Shown: in pieces, positions 56,363 through 64,000 of the stretch
Layout of the letters: every line of letters begins with the position of its first letter
How positions within the stretch are numbered: the stretch's first letter is position 1
Origin: Haemophilus influenzae
GTDB lineage: Bacteria; Pseudomonadota; Gammaproteobacteria; Enterobacterales; Pasteurellaceae
NCBI GenBank assembly: GCA_923172585.1
Contig: OV298644.1
Location: forward strand, 1,505,427 to 1,569,426
Length of the DNA stretch: 64,000 bases
Reading direction: 5' to 3'
Program-made: the position numbers and the translations under genes
The notes under the pieces: model-generated
Databases searched by the model: none
The model's input: only the letters and a program-made list of their open reading frames with translations
What the model was told of the DNA's origin: nothing

Positions 56363-57765
56363 TCATGAACCAACCACTTGAATATAAAAGCCAATGAATG
56401 ATTGGAAAATTTCTTAATCCATTTACAAGCTAGAATTTTATTTATTTCGAAACACCGTTCATTTATTTATAAAATGGCTACAAGTATTGTTTATTTATAT
56501 CACTGTTAATTGAATTCTGATCTAGGCAATTACGATTTAAATTTAATTAAGAAAGAAGAAATTCTACGCGTTAAATCTTTTCACTGTCAACTATTTTACA
56601 ACCGTTTAACATAGGCAGCAGTATGGATTCTCCAAGGTATCAAGGCTTGCAGTACAAGCAATCAATTGCGAATACTAGCATTAAAAGCGATTCGTTTTAA
56701 ACGCCGCCAACGCCATAATATAATGAGAACAGCCAAATTACAGTTAAATATCTCACGTCGTTCAGGCAAAATCGTCTTTGAAATGGAAAATATTAGCCAA
56801 GCAGTCACAGTAAAAACTTTGATAAGAGATACTTCAACAACGATTTTAAGTGGAGACATAATTCCCATTGTTGGGCCAAAAGGCTGTCGGGATACAATGT
56901 TAATTAAATTATTGCTGGGGGAAATTCAGCCAACATCAGCACAAATCTGTTATGGCACTAAATTAGAAATTACTTATTATGTCCAAAACCATACTGATTT
57001 AGATCTTGAAAAAACCGTAATGGATAATCTATAAAATGGTAAAAATGATATTGAAATCAATGGTGTAAACGTCATATGCTAGGGTATTTGCAAGATTTCA
57101 TGTTCTCAAAAAAACGTGCAATTACTTTAGTTAAAGCCTGATAATTGTATAAACGAAATCATTTATTAATAGCAAAATTGTTACTCAAAGCAAATAATTT
57201 TTTGATTCTAGACAAATCAACCAATGAGCTTGATGTAGAAACATTGCAGCTTTTAGAAGAAATTTTGACTGATTATCAACGCACAATGTGAATCGTGAGT
57301 CATGAATTTGAATTTATCGATAATACTACGACAGAATGTTATTTATTCGAACGTGAAGGGCATTTGAATAAGTATGTGAAAGGATTCTTAAATGCGAAAT
57401 AATAACAAGCCAATTTTTGGGCAATCAAAGCGGTGGAAGACCTGGATATTCCGATGAATTCTCAACAACTAAAATAAGAAAGTGCGGTGAAAAATGACTG
57501 CAATTGTAAGCTGAAATAAGCGAAACTTTGTTATGAAGAATAACCTGAATTAGAGCAGATGCAAAAACTTTTGGACGCGTTGGAAAGCAAAGTCATCAGA
57601 CTGAAAGAAGAAAGAGACAATCAAACATTTTTCCAACAAGCTTACGATATTACCGACGCTAAATTAGAAGAATTTAAAAATACTGAAGCTGAACTAGAAA
57701 AAACAATTATACGCTGCGAAGAATTAGATCATATGAAAAATTTCGATGAAAACAAAAATTTAAGA
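56363..57765 (+). pseudogene. Decayed, truncated second copy of uup
   Basis: Aligns with about 9137-10520 of the intact uup gene, with the offset 47226 at both ends. It starts inside the first Walker B (TGAACCAACCA...CTTGAAT) and runs through the linker, the second ATPase domain (VGPKGCRDTMLIKLLLGEIQ replaces VGPNGCGKTTFIKLLLGEIQ) and the coiled-coil tail. An open run of 122 codons remains at 56666-57034. At the place where the intact gene lacks one G, this copy has the extra base. The Walker A lysine and threonine are gone, so it cannot bind ATP normally. Confidence 0.82.
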
Positions 57766-60700
57766 GTTCATTCTAGATTACAACTGAAAACTATATTGAA
57801 GTTATGATATCGGAATGAGTAAAAGCCTACTAAGTTAGTATATGTAAAATAGCTTACTGAACCATATGCAATCTGTAAGATTTATCTAGCGAAACAATAA
57901 AAAGTTCCATTACAAGAAACATTTCGCTTAAAAGCTAATTGTAAAGACTTAAATTTTCACTATTGTATGATCGAAATCTTTAATTCTAAAATTTAGCTAT
58001 TGTCATATGTGAAGTTCGTTCAAAATACTTACCAAGTAGGGAGAAGTTATATTATAGTTTTGCAATTTAATATAGATAAAATTGATCAAAATTCTGATAA
58101 TAAAATACAGGTATTTTAACAAATTTAATTAATATAGTAAGATATACAACTTTTCATGTAAAAATCAATATCTACTTTACTATATCCTAACAATTTTCCT
58201 ATTAATCGGACATAATTTAAATTGTTTCAACTCCAACAATCTTAGAGTAAAATCGATAGACATATTGATCTTCAGCAATGTTTCCTCGTATATATTACAA
58301 AGCAATAAAACATACGAACGTTATAATCAATTGATCTAACTCTAATCCATTTAAAGAAACCATTTTCCAAATATGGTATAAATCAAGATGCAATATTGTA
58401 ATCTTTCTAACCATCAGCTAAATTAATTAAACCTTTTAACATAAAATCTAGCTCTTTCCATTAATAAAAACTTATGATTCCCATAATTTTGATGGACAAC
58501 TAATACTATTTATTCTAAGTACTTTATTATAGCAGTTATAACATATTCTAGGTGAATATATTCCATCATGTTTTGCTCTGCAGATTCAAGAGGTTTACAC
58601 TAAAGATCTAGCATCACATGAAATCTCAGATAGTTCTTTCTGACATAAAAATGTAACAGTTTAACGGTGAGATGATATGAATAATCATTGCACGTACATT
58701 ACTAATTTCAAGCGAAGGTGATCAAAAAATAATGACTGTTAATGATATAGAAAATTTTTACATTAAAGTTAACCCTATTTATTGATTTGTTGTAGATGTA
58801 GTATACTACGCACATAAGTGTGAGAATTATCATGAATAATCTAACGATACATATAATATAAGTCTGTAACTGGAGACTTAACTGTTTTTACAGGATTTTT
58901 TGCCACTTCTAGTAACTCTGAAGAAGGGGTTTACACTAGCTAATAGCTGAATGCAATGCAATGATAAATTGGACGTCCATTAAAACTTAGAATTACCATT
59001 CTAGCAATCAATTGATACTGATTGTTGAGAGATAAGCAGAATTAAGGTTCATCTACGATCTAAAGCCGATTCTTGTCAAATCTAGACATAGATAGTGCAT
59101 GCATTGATGCTGCATGACATAAATTAGGTAATTCAACCGATCCATCGTAAGAATTTAGTTGACCACAATCAAATTTTGATGTAGCCAGTTTGGACATTTC
59201 ACTCATAAACGTATAAAAAGTTAATGATCTGTAAAAAAAGAGATCTTTAAAAAATTTAATTAATAGGCACATAATGATATTTGGAATCTGGATATATGTA
59301 TTATCAGTTGAAAAATTAAAGCAAATTGAGCCATCTTCTAATCGACAACCTAAATAAATAGCTAAAGCCTCCAAGATGATTGAGTTAAAAACAACAATTG
59401 CACCAATAAATATAGATTTTGGTGCAGTAAGGGTTACTGGCAATAAATAATCAAAAAAGAAGTGGTTACAAATAAATAAATATAATTGAAAAATGTAAAT
59501 TATTTAAATTATTAATAAAAGTCAAAGGCAACAATTAATATCATGAAAAAACTCCAAGTGATATTTTGAAGTGACTATGCAAGTATAAAATATCCACTGT
59601 TTCATGATTTATAAATAGTATATTCATTCTAAGAAATAAGCTGTTAGTGAGTAATGTATAAGTGCTGTATCTGAAATACAATATCTCTTTATTTATAATA
59701 TAATTAAATATAATGCAATGAACATTATCTAAAATGTTGTTTTCATAGACGATTACTGCTTTCATAATGTTTAATTATTAATTTAACGTCAATGCCAATC
59801 CAATAGCAGTTATATCCAGTTATTCTGAAATCCTTCCGAGTTAATAATCCGCATGCATCTTGCAATTGGATTTATCAATTTATAAACAACAATATCATCG
59901 TTACCTTCACGAATTTGCAATTGAGATTTTAGCATTGTGGCAAGTGTTGATGCTTGACAAGAATTATGAAAGGTATACCTAATCATATTGGAATTGTTAA
60001 AATCATTATATGAAACAAATTCTCTTGCAGATATATAATATGATATACATATTAACATAAGTTAATTACAAATCTTTCGCAAAGTTAAGGTAAATTGTAG
60101 CAACTAAATTACATGATGTATTAAAAGACTGGTTCAAAATAGAAACGGCTTTAGAAAAAGAAATCATACGATAATCCTATAGATAATAACTATTCTATTT
60201 CAGATACATTTGTTACCTGTACATTCTACCTATCACCACTTTTTAATAGTATTTCTGTAGATAAGCATATAGATAGCAGTGAATCAATTAAAAAATCTAC
60301 TCAACCCGTCAGATTTATTACATTAGATTATCTCAAATATTCATTATATTCATTAATCTTTGAGTAATATTTCAATCATGTTTTTAAAGATAAAACTATA
60401 CCATCTATAGCTGTATCTATTATATAATCGAAATTGAAATTATTAAAATAACTTGTATTTTCATTTTCAAATATGGCATCTGTTGAAAAGTATATTCACT
60501 TATTCCAATCTGATTTAAAGTAATGTAATTCAGTAGATAATCCAATATTTATCGAATCAAATCATAATTTATCGTATGATTGTCCATTTCCACGTTCTTG
60601 TCTAGATACAAATGAGTATTTACTGTATGAACTATTAATACTACCAGACATATTAATTTGATTGGTTAAACCATGCAGGATTCCTTATTCAATGGATAGT

Positions 60701-62020
60701 GCATCATATTTGTCACTTCGAGATGAACGGTCATACATTTGCATGTGGAATCCATTAATGCTTAAAAATTCATCGCTGAATTTAAAATGTAATGTACATC
60801 ATGTTACAATGTGAATTTACCAGAGCTATCAGATTCATCATTTAATGTAGTACAATGAGAATTATTAGACCAACACAGTATTGATTTATATATAAATATA
60901 AATAAGAATATGCTTCGCATGGCTAGCCTTATAGAATTAACCGATTATGATTAAACATTGTAGAACAGGAAGTAGTGATAATCTAGAAGTACCAAAACTC
61001 GTCTACAATAATTGGAGTGCTAGGGTGAAAATTAACTAGCTATGCAGTCAAAGTAACTGACTAATAAACTTGAGGTAATAAAGACGATAAGCTATATTAC
61101 AAAGATAATTCCAAGTCATAACTGTTATTAATTCCAATAATTGTTGGAATAAAGACGTGCTTTTTAAAGTCAAGGATGCAGCAAATTTATCAAAAATTTG
61201 CTATAAGAATTTCACGAAATCAACAGTTAGGAAATGTCTGTGCGAATACTACGATCATAAATTCGCTGAAAAGCAGCCAAAATTGGCTAATATGCGTTAT
61301 CGATACTAAATTAGAGAAATTAATGAACAAAATCTGCTAATTTGAAATTAAAAAATTTTCAATAAGGATATAAGCATTGGCCACAACTATATCATTTATA
61401 ATCATCATAAATACCAATTGCTCGTATATTAGCAAGTTAATTTTAAATCACACATAAAAAATGTTAATGCTCACAGAAAATTTAATCAAATAAAAATTTC
61501 TAAATCATTGAAGATAAAAAAATCTTGATTATTTCAAAACAACTAAAACCAAAGGAACTGAAATATATAACGACTAAAAACTCTAAATAGCTTAATATAG
61601 CCAAATGATAAAGGCTATGATAAGACAGTATGATCAAAATAAACTTATTGCGATAATTGCAACAACAATGACAAAGCGATTCTCAGCAGGGTTGAATTAT
61701 CTAAATAAAGCAACAGCAACCCACTTTAATAGACTGAGATGAATCATAAAGCAAAGTATCTAGCAAATGGAAACACTTAAAGAACAAACTGAGGAGAATG
61801 AACGTAATTTTGAAACAATCAAAGAAACTTACTTATAAGAAAAACGAAACCATATCAACGAAATTCAAACTATTGGAATAAGAGAACCGTCATTAGCCAA
61901 AGACTAATGGCAGTTGCCAATGAAAAATTACAGTAATATTTAAAGCAATGTGAACAGCATTTTAATCAAACAGATTTAAAAGCTAAAATTAGAATTAGAG
62001 AAGGAGAGCTGAAGTAAGTT
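57766..62020. other. About 4.2 kb of decayed DNA without assignment
   Basis: Mostly very AT-rich with stops in all frames. Minus-strand open frames of 127 codons (59060-59443) and 82 codons (59810-60058, containing QLQIREGNDDIVVYKLINPI) look partly protein-like, and a plus-strand coil-rich piece (about 61640-62010) reads LKEQTEENERNFETIKETYL and HFNQTDLKAKIRIREGELK with stops between. I cannot name any family with confidence. No tRNA, rRNA, CRISPR array or clean repeat is visible. Confidence 0.35.
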
Positions 62021-62046
62021 AAAAAAACGCCCGAAAGGGCGTTTTT
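62021..62046. terminator. Terminator at the right edge of island B
   Basis: AAAAAAACGCCC-GAAA-GGGCGTTTTT, near-identical to the terminator after uup (10542-10564), with a similar GCTGAAG...TTAAAAAA lead-in. It can serve potD, which ends at 62101 on the minus strand. Confidence 0.75.
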
Positions 62047-62100
62047 ATTTAGAGGAAATATTGCACAAAATCATATTTTAATTCTTTGCTAATTGACCAA

Positions 62101-63182
62101 TTATTTTGCTGCTTTTAATTCTTGATAATATTGTTCATAGAATTGAATTGCATCGTCAACGTCATCTTGCCAGTGACTATTTTTTAATATATCAGCTGAC
62201 GGATAAATCGCTGGATCTTCAGTGATTTCTTTTGGTAATACATTTTTCGCTTCAATATTTGAGGTTGGGTAACCGATAGCTAAGGTTAATTTTTCAGCTG
62301 TTTTTTCCCTAACATGTAGTTAATCAGCTTGTGTGCGCCTTCAGAATTTTTAGCTGTTGCAGGAATTGCAAGAGTATCAACCCAAAGTACAGGACCCTCT
62401 TTTGGGAATACCATATTTAAAGGTGCTTTTTCTTTTTTAGCAATACGTACCGAACCATTCCATAATTGACCCACTTCCACTTCACCTGAAATGAACGAGT
62501 TAGCTGGGTTATCGGAATTGAAAGAAAGTACATTTGGACGTAATTTCAATAATTCTTCATAGGCTTGTTTGATAATGGCTGGATCTTGAGTATTTGGATC
62601 TTGACCAATTTTCAATAAAGCGATGTTGAATACTTCGCGCGCATCGTCTAATAATTGAACTTTGTTTGCAAATTCAGGTTTCCATAAGTCTGCCCAAGAA
62701 GTGAATTGTTCGCCTTTGTAAGTGTTGGTATTGAATGCGATACCCGGCGCACCTAAAAGTTGCGGAAGAGAGTATTTGTTACCTTTATCATAAGGTTTAT
62801 TGAGCCAATCAGGATCTAATTCTTTAAGAACAGGTAATTTGCTGTGATCAAGTTCTTTTAACATTCCTTCGCGTGCCATTTTAGAAACGAAGTAGTTAGA
62901 AGGTGCGATAACATCATAGCCACCAGACTCGCCTTGAGTTTTGAGTTTAGCGTACATTGTTTCGTTTGATTCTAGGCTTGAAACGATAACTTTGATGCCA
63001 GTTTCTTTAGTAAACTCATCTAAAAGACCATCTGGTACATATTCTGTCCAAGTGTAGAGATACACAGTGTCATTAGCAGCAGCCGTAGCTTTTGCAGTTT
63101 CTTGCTTAGCATCTTTATCGTTGCAAGCGGTTAAAGTTGCAGCTACGAAGCTGGCAGTAATTAAACCTGCAAATTTTTTCAT
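62101..63182 (-). CDS. potD: Spermidine/putrescine-binding periplasmic protein PotD, one base missing in this sequence
   Basis: Solute-binding protein of the PotABCD polyamine importer. The start MKKFAGLITASFVAATLTAC carries a lipoprotein-type signal, followed by LYTWTEYVPDGLLDEFTKET, typical of polyamine-binding proteins, and a long two-lobe body with SYN-like VSSLESNETMYAKLK. The frame breaks at 62301-62306, where an A run (minus strand GGGAAAAAACAG) is one short; beyond it TAEKLTLAIGYPTSN and the end QYYQELKAAK restore the full C-terminus. The corrected length is 360 residues. An AGGAG lies upstream. Confidence 0.92.
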
Positions 63183-63311
63183 TTTTGTTTGTTCTCCTGT
63201 TAAAGAGTCGTAAAAAACCACCTGCCGAATGACAGGCATAAAAAAACGCCTTGATTGTGCGTCAAGGCGTATTCTATTTTAAATTCAAAGGTTTGTGAAA
63301 CCTTTTGTTAA

Positions 63312-64000
63312 TTAATGGTTATTTTTTCGTGTAATTAGCTGGCTTAAAACGACAAGAGCTAATGAAAGCACGATCATAATCGTTGCTAAAGCATTAACTT
63401 CAGGTGTTACACCGGTTTTCACTAGAGAGAATATTCTCAATGGTAAGATTTCATAACTTACACCACTGACAAATGATGAAACCACAACATCATCTAATGA
63501 AATAGTGAAACTTAATAACCAACCAGATACAACTGCAGGTAATGCTAAAGGAAGGATAATTTTACGTAAAATAGTTACTTCGCTTGCACCTAAGTCTTTC
63601 GCCGCTTCTAACATTCTGGAATCAAAGCCATTTAAGCGAGAGAAGATAGTTACGGTCACATACGGTAAACAGAAAGTTACGTGGGCAAGTAGTAAAGACC
63701 AGAAGCCCAATGAAATACCCACAACCATAAATAATGCAAGTAAAGATACTGCCATTACAATATCTGGAGACATCATAACGATAAATAGCATACCGCTTAC
63801 TGCTTGTTTACCGCGGAATCGATAGCGATAAAGTGCGATTGCAGTTAATCCACCTACAATAGTAGCTAGGGTAGCCGCCAAAAATGCAATAGTTACCGAA
63901 TGAATCGCAGCTTGTATTAAGGTGTCGTTATTAAATAAACGCTCGTACCAGTTCCAGCTAAAACCTTTCCAACTCAAACCATAACGATCTTCGTTAAAGG
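63312..64000 (-). CDS. potC: Polyamine ABC transporter permease PotC, start outside the window
   Basis: Inner-membrane permease of the spermidine/putrescine importer. The frame runs off the right edge; the first visible residues are FNEDRYGLSWKGFSWNWYER, which lie early in PotC. Membrane segments follow, along with the EAA loop read as MLEAAKDLGASEVTILRKII with LPLALP, which contacts the ATPase PotA. It precedes potD in the same direction with a 129-base spacer, the conserved potABCD order. Only an N-terminal piece of about 25 residues appears missing. Confidence 0.93.
   Translation of the reverse strand, partial: FNEDRYGLSWKGFSWNWYERLFNNDTLIQAAIHSVTIAFLAATLATIVGGLTAIALYRYRFRGKQAVSGMLFIVMMSPDIVMAVSLLALFMVVGISLGFWSLLLAHVTFCLPYVTVTIFSRLNGFDSRMLEAAKDLGASEVTILRKIILPLALPAVVSGWLLSFTISLDDVVVSSFVSGVSYEILPLRIFSLVKTGVTPEVNALATIMIVLSLALVVLSQLITRKNNH

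Larger units (their letters stand above)
45507..62020. other. Island B: 16.5 kb of decayed DNA
   Basis: Apart from the first tens of bases, no gene in this stretch is open. It contains, in order: a decayed IS1016-like element, then dacB, greA, rlmE and ftsH relics in what I recall as their native H. influenzae order, unassigned pieces, a decayed second copy of the queF-DUF2310-sufE-csdA and uup genes found intact at 2-10.5 kb, and about 4 kb without assignment. I found four intact uptake signals (about 50968, 51102, 51693 and 57481). dacB and ftsH each read as duplicated and broken, so if the sequence is right, working copies must exist elsewhere. Confidence 0.7.

Noticed and set aside
57850-57975. 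Apparent similarity to the 3' end of the mutarotase gene (33640-33770)
   Set aside because: Only about 18 bases around ATTTCGCTTAAA-GCTAA match well; this is too short to claim a further duplicated piece.
59060-60900. Possible TonB-dependent receptor on the minus strand
   Set aside because: Some fragments have an alternating strand-like pattern and a REGNDD piece, but no plug or TonB-box motif could be confirmed.

Overview
The window reads as a chromosomal segment of Haemophilus influenzae or a very close Pasteurellaceae relative. The base composition is AT-rich, the 9-base uptake signal AAGTGCGGT/ACCGCACTT recurs about thirty times in the first 22.7 kb (my eye count), inverted pairs of it serve as terminators, and the gene order truB-tyrA-queF-...-asnS-ribH-nusB-...-pheST-ihfA-nlpC, then infC-rpmI-rplT-recBD-matP-lonH-fabA-rpsO and finally potD/potC is, from memory, that of the H. 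influenzae Rd chromosome.

Layout. 1-22.7 kb: compact, intact housekeeping genes (tRNA pseudouridylation, tyrosine and lysine synthesis, queuosine, a cysteine desulfurase pair, carbonic anhydrase, asparaginyl- and phenylalanyl-tRNA synthetases, riboflavin/thiamine steps, IHF-alpha). 22.7-32.3 kb (island A): strongly decayed accessory DNA full of in-frame stops. Recognisable relics are the C-terminal half of a WYL regulator, a 5'-nucleotidase, two FtsK-gamma-like genes inside a direct repeat, a PP2C-type phosphatase directly followed by a PD-(D/E)XK nuclease, and a large AAA+ ATPase; the island ends on a truncated sulfatase. 32.8-45.5 kb: conserved core again (mutarotase, infC-rpmI-rplT, recB-recD, matP, lonH, fabA, a kinase-like protein with a small lipoprotein, rpsO). 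45.5-62.0 kb (island B): it begins exactly at an IS1016-type end and holds decayed dacB, greA, rlmE and ftsH, several of them with partial tandem duplications, then a decayed second copy of the window's own queF/DUF2310/sufE/csdA genes fused by a roughly 4.2 kb deletion to a decayed uup, then about 4 kb that I cannot assign. 62.1-64 kb: potD and the start of the potC region on the minus strand.

Data quality. About ten single-base deletions and one insertion interrupt otherwise well-conserved genes (uup, mutarotase, rpmI, recB x3, recD, the kinase-like gene, rpsO x2, potD). Those I could localise mostly shorten an A, T or G run by one base, and two hit essential ribosomal proteins, so I read them as consensus errors. 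The islands are different: divergence there is mostly by substitution with few indels. They may be genuine gene graveyards or a deeper assembly problem, and the sequence alone cannot settle it.

How the genes work together. The core segments are independent operons: csdA-csdE-DUF2310 (sulfur mobilisation), ribH-nusB and thiL-pgpA, pheS-pheT-ihfA, infC-rpmI-rplT (translation), recB-recD (recombinational repair), potD with potC (polyamine uptake). The best candidate for a lost accessory system is the phosphatase-nuclease-ATPase cluster in island A. I see no intact novel system in the window.
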